From Heyndrickxia sporothermodurans (GTDB taxonomy: Bacteria > Bacillota > Bacilli > Bacillales > Bacillaceae_C): a stretch of DNA of 61,671 nt. The translations under genes and the position numbers were made by a program. The notes beneath the pieces are model-generated. The model was not told the origin of the DNA. It made no database searches and worked only from the letters and a program-made list of their open reading frames with translations. The stretch lies in the NCBI RefSeq assembly GCF_016785185.1, contig NZ_JAEKDY010000007.1, one strand, 5' to 3'. Below are positions 45,611-54,562 of this stretch, in pieces (within the stretch, counting starts at the first letter, position 1; every line of letters starts with the position of its first letter).

Positions 45611-46888
45611 ATGGGGAAAAGGATTTTAAAGAATTTAACTTTTCAAGTATTAACTGCGATCTTTATTGGTGTAATTGTTGGTTTAGTTTGGCCGGATGTT
45701 GGAAAACAAATGAAGCCGCTTGGTGATACATTTATTAATGCAGTTAAAATGCTTATTGCTCCTATTATCTTTTTAACAATTGTTTTAGGAATTGCGAAAA
45801 TGGGCGATATGAAAAAGGTAGGTAAAGTTGGGGGAAAAGCGATAATTTATTTCGAAATTGTCACTACCCTTGCGCTAATTATTGGTTTGATTGTAGTCAA
45901 TATTCTCCATCCAGGTTCGGGATTAGATCCTGATAAACTTCCAAAAGGTGATATTTCCCAATATACAGGAGAAGGAGAAAAACTAAACTGGGTTGATTTC
46001 CTAACACATATTGTTCCACATAGTATGGTAAGCGCCTTTGCTGAAGGTGATATATTACAAGTTTTATTCTTTTCAATTTTGTTTGGTGTTGGTTTAGCGG
46101 CTATAGGTGAAAAAGGAAAGAGTATTATTGAGTTCTTTGATAAAATTTCACAAGTATTCTTTAAAATTATTGGCTATATTATGAGAGCAGCTCCGATTGG
46201 GGCATTTGGTGCAATTGCTTATACAATTGGAACTTTCGGTTTGCAATCATTAGTTCCTTTATCAAAATTAATGATTTCGGTCTACACGACAATGTTCTTA
46301 TTTATATTTATCGTCTTAAATCTTATTTGTAAAGCATATGGTTTTAGCTTATTTAAATATTTACGATTTATAAAAGATGAAATATTAATTGTTTTAGGGA
46401 CCAGTTCTTCAGAATCCGTATTACCGAGAATGATGGATAAAATGGAGAAGTTCGGATGTTCAAAATCTGTTGTTGGTTTAGTAATTCCAACAGGATATTC
46501 TTTTAACCTAGATGGTACATCTATTTATTTAGTAATGGCAACGGTATTTCTCTCGCAAGTATTCGGAATAGATTTAACAATCGGCCATCAAATTACGATT
46601 ATACTAATTTTGATGCTTACCTCAAAAGGTGCGGCGGGTGTAACAGGAAGCGGTTTTATCGTATTAGCTTCAACTCTTTCAGCTTTACACATCATCCCAA
46701 TCGAAGGTTTAGCATTACTTCTTGGCGTTGATCGTTTTATGAGTGAAGGTCGATCGATCGTAAACTTGATAGGAAATGGAATTGCAACAATTGTCGTAGC
46801 GAAAAGTGAAAAGGAATTTGATGAAGCAAAATGTGCAGAGGCTATAGCGGAAATGAAGCATAGTAAACAAATAACTACTGCAGTATAA
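45611..46888 (+). CDS. dctP: C4-dicarboxylate transporter DctP (DAACS family)
   Basis: 425 residues, same fold as GltT: GTSSSESVLPRMMDKMEK serine hairpin, IPTGYSFNLDGTSIYL and DRFMSEGRSIVNLIGNG (where GltT has MARTVVNVVGN), the latter typical of C4-dicarboxylate members. It imports succinate, fumarate and malate. ATG 45611 is chosen: AGAGGGG abuts ATG 45602 but is 9 nt before 45611. Confidence 0.92.
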   Translation: MGKRILKNLTFQVLTAIFIGVIVGLVWPDVGKQMKPLGDTFINAVKMLIAPIIFLTIVLGIAKMGDMKKVGKVGGKAIIYFEIVTTLALIIGLIVVNILHPGSGLDPDKLPKGDISQYTGEGEKLNWVDFLTHIVPHSMVSAFAEGDILQVLFFSILFGVGLAAIGEKGKSIIEFFDKISQVFFKIIGYIMRAAPIGAFGAIAYTIGTFGLQSLVPLSKLMISVYTTMFLFIFIVLNLICKAYGFSLFKYLRFIKDEILIVLGTSSSESVLPRMMDKMEKFGCSKSVVGLVIPTGYSFNLDGTSIYLVMATVFLSQVFGIDLTIGHQITIILILMLTSKGAAGVTGSGFIVLASTLSALHIIPIEGLALLLGVDRFMSEGRSIVNLIGNGIATIVVAKSEKEFDEAKCAEAIAEMKHSKQITTAV

Positions 46889-46896
46889 AGGGATAG

Positions 46897-46942
46897 GTCT
46901 AATCAACCTGACAGAATCAGTTGTCGGTGATTAGACTTTTTT
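46897..46942. terminator. Terminator after dctP
   Basis: gtctaatca (46897-46905) pairs with tgattagac (46928-46936) plus inner cctgaca/tgtcgg pairing; T run 46937-46942. Confidence 0.85.
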
Positions 46943-46958
46943 ACCTTAAACCGATGTA

Positions 46959-48329
46959 TCATGCTCTTTTCTGCATATCGATATACAGCTGTCGATATGC
47001 TCGATGCTCTTGTTCCATTCCAATTTCATTATATATTTTTGAAAGCCATTTTACCGGTTTTGGGTCGATGGATTTTAACTCCATTTCCCAACTGAAACAA
47101 TCGATGGCTTGATCAAACTGTTGAAATTCGTAATATAATTCTCCTAATAATAGTTGTTGATCCGGGTCATTCGCTAGTTTCTGGATATGCTGAAGTTTTT
47201 CGAGAATTGGATGTGCATGCATGATAATTTTTAATGGGATGAGCCTTTTTACGACAGAATCAATATCATATTCTTTTAGTTGTAAAACGATGAATTTATG
47301 GAGTAGCGTAGCAGCTTTTTCAGGATTTATGTTAAAAAGAGGTACTAAGAATGAAAGAACTTTTTCTTTTGGAAATTGTTCCGGTTCTAAATCTACGTTT
47401 TCTAATAATTGTTCAAATTCCTGAGTTTGTTTCGGATTGAGGTTAAGTTTATGTGTGAATAGTAAGTTTATCATTTTTTCTGCATTTTGGTGGTGTAAAT
47501 AGATTTCGAGTAAATCATCATTTATTTCTAAAACATCACTTGTATTGTTAGATAAGTGTTCTAATACGTCAATTATTTCTTTGTCTGTAAAATGATTGTT
47601 CAGCAATTGTTTTAGAGATACATAATTTTCGGGGCTGATGTGATGGATATACAAAGCGATTTCATCCATCCATCTTGATTGATTCTTGAGTAATTGTATA
47701 AGTTGATTATAGGATTTATCTGTATACAATGCCTTTTCCATATATATAGGATCCTTTGTCATTAATTCATCTGATAATCGATCATATAATTTTCCATATT
47801 TGATGAAATTTAAATCACTTGATAATCCTTTTACCCAACTATGGTTTGGCGCGAAATCCATTAATATCCGTAGGATTCGATAGCTTGAGAACATTTGTCC
47901 GTTTCGGCGGTAATCATAAAAGATCGATTGAATGAGAGAGAAAATGGTTTTTTTTGAAATAAAGGATTCAAAAAAGGTTGCAATTTGGGCGACTTCTTGG
48001 GGACTGTATAGACTTTGGACTTTCTTAACTAGCTGATTAAACGTTCTTTTTTTATATGGATGGTCTTGGAAAAGCAGAGAATGGATGAGTGGATGTGTAG
48101 ACGGAAGAACGATTCCTTTTGTAAAAGCTTTTTCAATATGTGTACGACGTTTTAACTTAGTTGGCTTAACATATGTAAGAAATTGTTCTTTGTAAAAGAA
48201 AAGATAATAAATGTTATGTTGATCATCAGTAGCTTCTATAATTTTGCTTTGTAAATAAATGGCCATTTGTTCTACATGAAGTTCTGTCGTTTTATTATGA
48301 TTAGAAATCAATAATGGTTGTTGGTTCAT
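46959..48329 (-). CDS. Large hypothetical protein with a C-terminal TPR-like region
   Basis: A 456-residue, mostly helical, soluble protein. The region LLLGELYYEFQQFDQAIDCFSWEMELKSI (reported in part: LLLGELYYEF, FDQAIDCFSWE) and WLSKIYNEIG near the C-terminus looks like one or two TPR units. No enzyme motif, signal or membrane helix. AGGAGG precedes ATG 48329. Not recognised; conserved appearance and good start support a real gene. Confidence 0.7.
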   Translation of the reverse strand: MNQQPLLISNHNKTTELHVEQMAIYLQSKIIEATDDQHNIYYLFFYKEQFLTYVKPTKLKRRTHIEKAFTKGIVLPSTHPLIHSLLFQDHPYKKRTFNQLVKKVQSLYSPQEVAQIATFFESFISKKTIFSLIQSIFYDYRRNGQMFSSYRILRILMDFAPNHSWVKGLSSDLNFIKYGKLYDRLSDELMTKDPIYMEKALYTDKSYNQLIQLLKNQSRWMDEIALYIHHISPENYVSLKQLLNNHFTDKEIIDVLEHLSNNTSDVLEINDDLLEIYLHHQNAEKMINLLFTHKLNLNPKQTQEFEQLLENVDLEPEQFPKEKVLSFLVPLFNINPEKAATLLHKFIVLQLKEYDIDSVVKRLIPLKIIMHAHPILEKLQHIQKLANDPDQQLLLGELYYEFQQFDQAIDCFSWEMELKSIDPKPVKWLSKIYNEIGMEQEHRAYRQLYIDMQKRA

Positions 48330-48387
48330 TTTTGATCCTCCTAAGATTTATTATCAATTTATTATAACATACTCTAGAACAGAAAAA

Positions 48388-48411
48388 GAAAGGGAATCAC
48401 TATTCCCTTTC
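48388..48411 (-). terminator. Terminator of the carbonic-anhydrase-like gene
   Basis: gaaagggaat/attccctttc, a 10-bp stem with loop cact; on the minus strand it is followed by a T-rich tract, 12 nt past the stop. Confidence 0.8.
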
Positions 48412-48423
48412 CACAAGTAGGTT

Positions 48424-49179
48424 TTATATAAATAGCTTAGTATGCATTCGATAAGCTTTACCGAGTCGATAGTAATGATCAACAATTTCTTGATTTAGAT
48501 TTTTAAATTCCGCGGGAACGGGTGGAAGTTGATCTGCTTGATCTTGTTTCCAAACAGTTTGCCCCGGCTCAACAAAACGTCCCTCACTTATTTTTACATG
48601 ATTGGCAATCGTGGCCCCATGCATAATAACTGAGTTTTTACCAATCGTTGCTCCATAAATAGAAACGCCTTCACCAATAAACGTATTTCTACCAATATAA
48701 AGAGGACCATGTGGTTGGGCATGATGTAATATGCTTACTTCTTCACCTATATAAACACCATATTTTTTTCCATTTACTTCAATATGTTGTGAAGGATGAC
48801 AATGTATTAGGACAAAATCTTGGATATTTGTTTTTTTTCCAATGAAATAAGGTGAAGAAGAATCCGCTCTGATTAAATTATTCCAACCGATCATTACATC
48901 ATCTTCAACATGAACATCACCAATGACATAAGAGTTTGGCCCCATGACTGCTTTTAAACTTATTTTTGGGTATTCAGCTTGAGGTACCTCTTTAATTGGT
49001 GGATTAAAATAAATAATTTGTTGTCGAGGATAAATACCGGGTTTTTTATATTCTAGTGGTTGACAATTATGTTCAGCGTTGCAATGACAATTATCACCGC
49101 ATTGACAATTTGGATTCAGGCAATTTGGGTTTGGACAATTTCTTTTAAAATATGGATATCCATTGTAGTTTCCATACAT
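48424..49179 (-). CDS. Gamma-carbonic-anhydrase-like protein with Cys-rich N-terminus
   Basis: 251 residues. From about residue 65 it is a left-handed beta-helix of the gamma-carbonic anhydrase/CamH-CcmM type. Candidate zinc ligands align: His in NIQDFVLIHCHP, and two in SILHHAQPHGPLYIG. The end QADQLPPVPAEF is also CcmM-like. The first 45 residues are unusual: Tyr/Asn-rich, then seven Cys in about 27 residues (NCPNPNC, NPNCQC, NCHC, HNC). That suggests metal binding or spore-layer cross-linking (inference). ATG 49179 has GGAGGG at 8 nt. Confidence 0.75.
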   Translation of the reverse strand: MYGNYNGYPYFKRNCPNPNCLNPNCQCGDNCHCNAEHNCQPLEYKKPGIYPRQQIIYFNPPIKEVPQAEYPKISLKAVMGPNSYVIGDVHVEDDVMIGWNNLIRADSSSPYFIGKKTNIQDFVLIHCHPSQHIEVNGKKYGVYIGEEVSILHHAQPHGPLYIGRNTFIGEGVSIYGATIGKNSVIMHGATIANHVKISEGRFVEPGQTVWKQDQADQLPPVPAEFKNLNQEIVDHYYRLGKAYRMHTKLFI

Positions 49180-49396
49180 GACATATCCCTCCAGTTGTAT
49201 ATACTTTTCTAATATGTATTCATTGTCCTTATTAAATATGTAGAACATGGCGGGAAAGGTGAAAAAGCAAAACCACAGGCATCGTCAAATAATTAAAAAG
49301 TTTAATCTGTATTTTTCTTTAACTTTCTTATATTTGCACTTATAATAGGAAGTTGACAGAAGAAGTACTAATGACCTAAATAGGAGAGCGAATAAT

Positions 49397-50827
49397 ATGA
49401 CAATTACACAAAGCAAAATGCGTACTGAAAAAGATTTTTTAGGAACAAAAGAAGTTCCCGCTGAAGCTTATTATGGGATCCAAACACTTCGCGCTGTGGA
49501 AAATTTTCAAATCACAGGTAATCGCATACATGAGGAATTAATAAAGGGTATGGCTATGGTAAAAAAGGCGGCTGCACTTGCGAATATGGATATTAAACGT
49601 CTTTATTCCGGAATTGGAGAAGCGATCGTCAAAGCAGCAGATGAATTAATTGAAGGCAAGTGGCATGATCAAATTATCGTTGACCCGATTCAAGGTGGAG
49701 CGGGAACATCAATAAATATGAATGTGAATGAGGTTCTTGCAAACCGTGCTCTCGAATTAATGGGCGAAGAAAAAGGGGATTATTTCCGTTGCAGTCCGAA
49801 TACACATGTCAATATGTCACAATCTACAAATGATGCATTTCCTTCGGCGATTCATATTGCGGTATTAAATCTATTGGAAACTTTACTAGTTTCAATGGAA
49901 GAAATGAAAGCGGTTTTTCAAGAAAAGGCCGAGGAATTTAATCCTATCATTAAAATGGGGCGTACCCACCTTCAGGATGCTGTGCCAATTCGACTTGGCC
50001 AGGAATTTGAAGCGTACAGTCGCGTAATCGGACGTGACATTAAACGGATTAAACAATCACGTCAGCATTTATATGAATTGAACATGGGGGCAACAGCAGT
50101 TGGAACCGGCTTAAATGCTGATCCTCGATATATCGAATTGGTCGTAAAGCATCTAGCTCAGATTAGTGGTCTGCCATTAATAGGTGCCGAACATCTTGTA
50201 GATGCAACTCAAAATACAGATGCATACACAGAAGTATCAGCAGCATTGAAAGTTTGTATGATGAATATGTCGAAAATCGCCAACGACTTACGCCTAATGG
50301 CCTCAGGTCCTAGAGCCGGCTTGGGTGAAATCATGCTGCCTGCAAGACAACCGGGCTCTTCTATCATGCCTGGTAAAGTAAACCCGGTGATGGCAGAAGT
50401 CATTAATCAGGTAGCATTCCAGGTCATTGGGAATGATCATACAATTTGCCTTGCATCTGAAGCGGGCCAGCTCGAGTTGAATGTGATGGAACCCGTTCTC
50501 GTATATAATTTACTTCAATCTATCAGTATTATGAATAATGCTTTCCGTACTTTTACAGTCAATTGCTTAAAAGGAATTAAAGCCAATGAAAAGAGATTGA
50601 AAGACTATGTAGAGAAGAGTGCCGGACTAATTACCGCAGTTAATCCTCATATTGGGTATGAAGTAGCGGCACGAATTGCACGAGAGGCAATCGTAAACGG
50701 AGAACCGATCCGGGAACTATGTTTAAAATATGATGTGTTAACAGAAGAAGAGTTAAATTTAATACTAGATCCGTATGAAATGACACATCCCGGCATTGCT
50801 GGTGCTGAATTGCTGGAAAGAGATTAA
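49397..50827 (+). CDS. aspA: Aspartate ammonia-lyase
   Basis: 476 residues, fumarase/aspartase superfamily. SPNTHVNMSQSTNDAFPSA, GRTHLQDAVPI and the signature GSSIMPGKVNPVMAE are present, and the N-terminal RTEKDFLG is typical of aspartase rather than fumarase. It deaminates aspartate to fumarate (called ansB in B. subtilis). TATAAT at 49341-49346 is the likely -10. No asparaginase gene is beside it, unlike B. subtilis ansAB. Confidence 0.93.
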   Translation: MTITQSKMRTEKDFLGTKEVPAEAYYGIQTLRAVENFQITGNRIHEELIKGMAMVKKAAALANMDIKRLYSGIGEAIVKAADELIEGKWHDQIIVDPIQGGAGTSINMNVNEVLANRALELMGEEKGDYFRCSPNTHVNMSQSTNDAFPSAIHIAVLNLLETLLVSMEEMKAVFQEKAEEFNPIIKMGRTHLQDAVPIRLGQEFEAYSRVIGRDIKRIKQSRQHLYELNMGATAVGTGLNADPRYIELVVKHLAQISGLPLIGAEHLVDATQNTDAYTEVSAALKVCMMNMSKIANDLRLMASGPRAGLGEIMLPARQPGSSIMPGKVNPVMAEVINQVAFQVIGNDHTICLASEAGQLELNVMEPVLVYNLLQSISIMNNAFRTFTVNCLKGIKANEKRLKDYVEKSAGLITAVNPHIGYEVAARIAREAIVNGEPIRELCLKYDVLTEEELNLILDPYEMTHPGIAGAELLERD

Positions 50828-50880
50828 TAATATAATTGCTTAAATAACCTATGAATCACTAATAAAAAATAACTCCAACA

Positions 50881-50915
50881 CAAAAGGCAATATACATTTA
50901 CATTGCCTTTGTTTT
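50881..50915. terminator. Terminator after aspA
   Basis: aaaggcaat (50883-50891) pairs with attgccttt (50902-50910), then gtttt. Also close to the end of the converging membrane-protein gene. Confidence 0.8.
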
Positions 50916-50938
50916 GCAAAAATTGTTTTTTCTAGAAA

Positions 50939-51913
50939 CTACATTTCTTTATTCCGCCTTTTCCTTGTAGGAATTATAATAGGGACAAGTATTCCAATCA
51001 GTAGGACAGGAATGATTAACGAAATCTCCAAAGGTGGAGTAATGAGCAGTCCAGATTTATGAATCCCATATAAAGAAATAAAATAGAAAAAGCTACCTAG
51101 CAAGCCTGCAATCCAAGAATATTTTTTTATCAATAGATAAAATATAGGAATAAATAATAGAGTAATTGGAACATATGATGTTGGATAACCAACGGCAAAG
51201 AAGATTAATTTTCCTATAAATCTTAAACTAATATATAACGCAGTAGCTGCTAATGGGATTGAATAACTTCGAAAAATCCGAATGATTAAAACAGTAAATA
51301 ATGAAACAGTTAATACGGAATAGCAAGGATATAACCAAGGTGGAATCCCGCCAAAGATTTGTGATGCCGGATCAGATAAAATGGCTAAAATCTCTTTAGA
51401 GGCAATCGATTTACCATGGATATATTGATCATATGAGATAGAACCATTTTCTTGCTGCATATTTGGGAACACAAGACATTCTAATAAAAACATGGCAAAC
51501 CAAGTGTGCATCGATTTCCATATAGGCACTTGACCTTTAGTATAAACCGAATATCCGCGCCATACAGCAATAATCATTATTCCAGTGGCAATATAATAGA
51601 CAAAATGGGTTGGACTCCACGTTGTCAGATCAATTCCATATGCGATATGATAACTAAAATCTAAAGGAATTCCAATTAAAAACAGAACATAACCAATCGT
51701 CGTTAAATTTCTTGAAAAACGATCCATATAGTTTAAACGACGCCATTCATTAAATAGAAGATACGCCCCCAATGCAAAGCCGGCAAAATTAACTAAATGA
51801 GGAATGGAGTATTTTTCGAATAAATAGCGAAAATGATAGGACGCGTCCCAAGCTGAACCAATAAATTTAAGTAAAAATGCTAAAACCCAAAGTCGGTAAA
51901 ATTTCAAATTCAT
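50939..51913 (-). CDS. Polytopic membrane protein, unknown
   Basis: 324 residues with about nine predicted helices and paired His/Asp residues near helices (GSAWDASYHF; IPLDFSYHIAYG), which could bind metal or haem (speculative). ATG 51913 is preferred over 51919 from the AAGGGAG site. It follows a small membrane protein gene by 15 nt; the two are likely co-transcribed. Family not recognised. Confidence 0.6.
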   Translation of the reverse strand: MNLKFYRLWVLAFLLKFIGSAWDASYHFRYLFEKYSIPHLVNFAGFALGAYLLFNEWRRLNYMDRFSRNLTTIGYVLFLIGIPLDFSYHIAYGIDLTTWSPTHFVYYIATGIMIIAVWRGYSVYTKGQVPIWKSMHTWFAMFLLECLVFPNMQQENGSISYDQYIHGKSIASKEILAILSDPASQIFGGIPPWLYPCYSVLTVSLFTVLIIRIFRSYSIPLAATALYISLRFIGKLIFFAVGYPTSYVPITLLFIPIFYLLIKKYSWIAGLLGSFFYFISLYGIHKSGLLITPPLEISLIIPVLLIGILVPIIIPTRKRRNKEM

Positions 51914-51928
51914 CAACATCTCCCTTCG

Positions 51929-52153
51929 TTAACCAAGTAAATCAAAGAAACTTCCGAATAAAAGTATAAGAAAATAATTAATAAGTAAGATGATCCCAAA
52001 AGTAATTCCAATTTTTTTTGCATTTTTTAATGTAAATAATTTGTACATAAAAATAAATCCAGTAATAACCATCAGAAAATTGCAGAAAAATACCAACCAT
52101 AATTGGAAATCGTTTTCTACATGGGCATCTTCAGTAGCATGTAATAAATACAA
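51929..52153 (-). CDS. Small membrane protein with an unusual start
   Basis: 74 residues from TTG 52153, two predicted helices. A very strong ribosome binding site, AAGGAGGG (52176-52183), lies 22 nt before the TTG. Exactly 7 nt after it is an in-frame ATC (52166-52168) that would add five residues (MTLLP). Either ATC is used, or an ATG was mutated, or the TTG is used poorly. No ATG or GTG is available in frame near the site. Confidence 0.5.
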   Translation of the reverse strand: MYLLHATEDAHVENDFQLWLVFFCNFLMVITGFIFMYKLFTLKNAKKIGITFGIILLINYFLILLFGSFFDLLG

Positions 52154-52253
52154 TGGGAGTAAAGTGATATCAGGTCCCTCCTTGTAAGAAGTTATATATT
52201 AGTAATATATAGAAAATAAAAGGAAGTTTCAATACACAGGGTAAAAAACAAAA

Positions 52254-52278
52254 ATCCCCACAAACCAGTTGTGGGGAT
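52254..52278 (-). terminator. Terminator-like hairpin
   Basis: atccccacaa/ttgtggggat, 10 bp; the T-rich tail is on the minus strand, so it probably ends the TerB-like transcript that begins at 52748. Confidence 0.65.
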
Positions 52279-52379
52279 CAATCTCCAATTTATGCGTACA
52301 ACGTTTACGAGTATACATGGTATTTTAAGTTGAGTCAATATAAAAATCTTTTCTAAACAAAGAAAAAACTTTTGTTACC

Positions 52380-52748
52380 TTATTTCTCTAATTCCTTTAT
52401 TTTTAATACCCAATCCCTCAAACTTTGGAAGTCATCTTTATCGAAACCAAAGTGTTTTTTTATGAGTTGTATTGATTCTCTCTCAAAATCATGAAAAACT
52501 CCATCTGAGAAAATGAGTCTAAGGATTTCAACTAAGACGATATTTTTCGTTCGATCGTTTTCAAATACTTTAAGTATATCTTCTATGTCAGATCCTTTAA
52601 TCGAATATTTATCAATTCCCATTTCTGTTTTGAATTTATTTAGAATTGAATTTTCGAATATAGATTGATTTTTATCAATTTTTGCTATGAGATAAGCGAG
52701 TTCAAGAAACGCTTCTTTCTCTTCTTGATTCAGTTCTCTTAGGAACAC
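52380..52748 (-). CDS. TerB-like helical protein
   Basis: 122 residues, all-helical. LNQEEKEAFLELAYLIAKIDK at the N-terminus and LRLIFSDGVFHDFERESIQL later match the pattern of the tellurite-resistance TerB fold (acidic helical repeats). No other ter genes are near, so a tellurite role is not implied. GTG 52748 with AAAGGAG 9 nt upstream. Confidence 0.55.
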   Translation of the reverse strand: MFLRELNQEEKEAFLELAYLIAKIDKNQSIFENSILNKFKTEMGIDKYSIKGSDIEDILKVFENDRTKNIVLVEILRLIFSDGVFHDFERESIQLIKKHFGFDKDDFQSLRDWVLKIKELEK

Positions 52749-52843
52749 AAATAAAATCTCCTTTATTTCCCGGTTTTTAAATAAGTTGTAGTTTAATTAT
52801 AACGTAAAAGGCTGGAGTATCTAAATTAATTCATGAATTTTAC

Positions 52844-52872
52844 TTGACATTTGCAATTTTCCCTTCTATAAA
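52844..52872 (+). promoter_or_regulatory. Promoter of the XRE-TPR/AlkD fusion gene
   Basis: TTGACA (52844-52849), 17-nt spacer, TATAAA (52867-52872): a strong SigA-type promoter about 65 bp before the start codon. Confidence 0.7.
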
Positions 52873-52938
52873 CTACATCAAAGTCTTACCTATTGCTATC
52901 AATCATTCTGTTGTATACTATCGGTAGGAGGGGACAGG

Positions 52939-54492
52939 ATGGTCAAGGGGAAAATTTTAAAATACTACAGAGAACAAAAAGGATACACACAGGAACAGCT
53001 TTCAAAAGGGATCTGTCCTGTCAGTCATTTAAGTAAAATTGAGCGGGGCATTACGGAATATTCGGAAGAAATTACAGCAATTCTTTCTAAACAATTAAAT
53101 ATAAATATTCAAGATGAAGTAAGAAAATTCAAAAATTTTGAAGTAACATTACAAGAATGGCAAAACGCTATCGTTATGTTAGATACCGATGAAATGCAAG
53201 TAAAAAAAGCGGCACTTGACGCTAATCCATTAAAGAATATTCCCGATTTTCAAGTACGTTACTCACTTCTATTAGCTCGTCATTATCTTGTATTTTATGA
53301 AATTGAAAAATGTCATAAACTAATGGAGAATGTCAAGAAACTTGATATCAACCTCTCACCTTATGAGAGCAACCTATATAATCATGTTCAAGGCATCTAT
53401 TACTTTAGTATCGGAAGCTACAAGAAATCTATTGAAATTTTAAAGAAAATTGATTCCAACTACTCGAGCCAAGAATATTACTACCACCTTGCTATTTCAT
53501 ATCATGCGGTTCATAATAACACTTTAGCTCAATATTATGCTCAAAAAGCTTTACATTATTTTCAAGAAACATTAAATTTCACACGTATACTTGATACAGA
53601 GACGTTAATTATTCTTCTAATAAACGCCAAATCGCAATTTAGCTTAAAAGAAACCCGCCAATTTTATTATAAATTAATTCAATCTGCTAAAAAAATACAA
53701 TCTGTAGATAGATTAATGAAGCTCTATTATAATTTTGGACAAGAGCTGTTTAGAAGAAAACATTTTAAGGAAGGAAGTGGAACTATGAATTTTGAAACAG
53801 TTATGCAGGAGCTTGAAGCCCTCGGTAAGGATCGAATGAAAAAAATGTACATATCTAATGGTGCTCATGAGCCTCTTTTTGGTGTAGCTACAGGCGCTAT
53901 GAAACCAATTGCAAAGAAAATAAAAATAAATCAACCTTTAGCAGAAGAGCTTTATTCTACAGGTAACTACGATGCAATGTACTTTGCAGGCATTATTGCA
54001 GATTCGAAAGCTATGACAGAGTCGGATTTTGATCGTTGGATGGATGGGGCGTATTTTTATATGCTGTCGGATTATGTGGTGGCAGTAACTTTATCAGAGT
54101 CTGATATTGCACAAGACGTTGCTGATAAGTGGATTGCAAGCGACGACGAGCTGAGAATGTCAGCGGGCTGGAGTTGCTACTGCTGGCTTTTAGGAAATCG
54201 TAAAGACAATGAATTTTCCGAAAGCAAAATTTCCAATATGCTTGATATTGTGAAAAATACGATCCATGAATCGCCAGAACGAACGAAATCGTCTATGAAT
54301 AATTTTCTATCCACTGTGGGGATTTCTTATTTGCCACTTCATGAAAAAGCAGTCAAGACCGCTAAGGAAGTTGGTATAGTAGAAGTCAAACGGGAACATA
54401 AAAAAAGCAGTCTCCTAAACGCTTACGAAAATATTCAAAAAGAAATTGAAAGAGGAAGACTTGGTTTCAAACGTAAGTACGTTAGGTGCTAA
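52939..54492 (+). CDS. Fusion: XRE-TPR regulator joined to AlkD-like DNA alkylation-repeat protein
   Basis: One open frame of 517 codons. Residues 1-65 form an XRE helix-turn-helix (LKYYREQKGYTQEQLSKGI). About 70-280 are TPR-like helices as in PlcR/NprR-type regulators. Residues 283-517 are a complete AlkD-like (COG4912) protein, with VADKWIASDDELRMSAGWSC typical of the family. The joint is at codon 283: ATG 53785, preceded by GGAAGGAAGTGG, which looks like the native ribosome binding site of the second gene, now read as KEGSG. The regulator half is short (usual members about 400 or more), as if its 3' end were deleted. Internal initiation at 53785 could also yield free AlkD-like protein. Confidence 0.75.
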   Translation: MVKGKILKYYREQKGYTQEQLSKGICPVSHLSKIERGITEYSEEITAILSKQLNINIQDEVRKFKNFEVTLQEWQNAIVMLDTDEMQVKKAALDANPLKNIPDFQVRYSLLLARHYLVFYEIEKCHKLMENVKKLDINLSPYESNLYNHVQGIYYFSIGSYKKSIEILKKIDSNYSSQEYYYHLAISYHAVHNNTLAQYYAQKALHYFQETLNFTRILDTETLIILLINAKSQFSLKETRQFYYKLIQSAKKIQSVDRLMKLYYNFGQELFRRKHFKEGSGTMNFETVMQELEALGKDRMKKMYISNGAHEPLFGVATGAMKPIAKKIKINQPLAEELYSTGNYDAMYFAGIIADSKAMTESDFDRWMDGAYFYMLSDYVVAVTLSESDIAQDVADKWIASDDELRMSAGWSCYCWLLGNRKDNEFSESKISNMLDIVKNTIHESPERTKSSMNNFLSTVGISYLPLHEKAVKTAKEVGIVEVKREHKKSSLLNAYENIQKEIERGRLGFKRKYVRC

Positions 54493-54562
54493 AAAGTAGT
54501 TTCATGGCAATTCTAAATAATAATGAATAAAAAACTATTTCATACATGGGGGAAGAGCGTAA

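Noticed and set aside
45611..46888. Possible recent duplication of gltT as dctP
   Set aside because: The two proteins share the DAACS fold but differ throughout and in the ion/substrate motif; they are ancient paralogues.
52254..52278. Hairpin resembling the one in the IS66 end (both ccccac...gtgggg-like)
   Set aside because: The similarity is only in the stem; no GTAA terminus, transposase or target duplication is present, so it is better read as a terminator.
52380..52748. Tellurite-resistance operon
   Set aside because: Only a lone TerB-like fold is present, with no terACDE or related genes.
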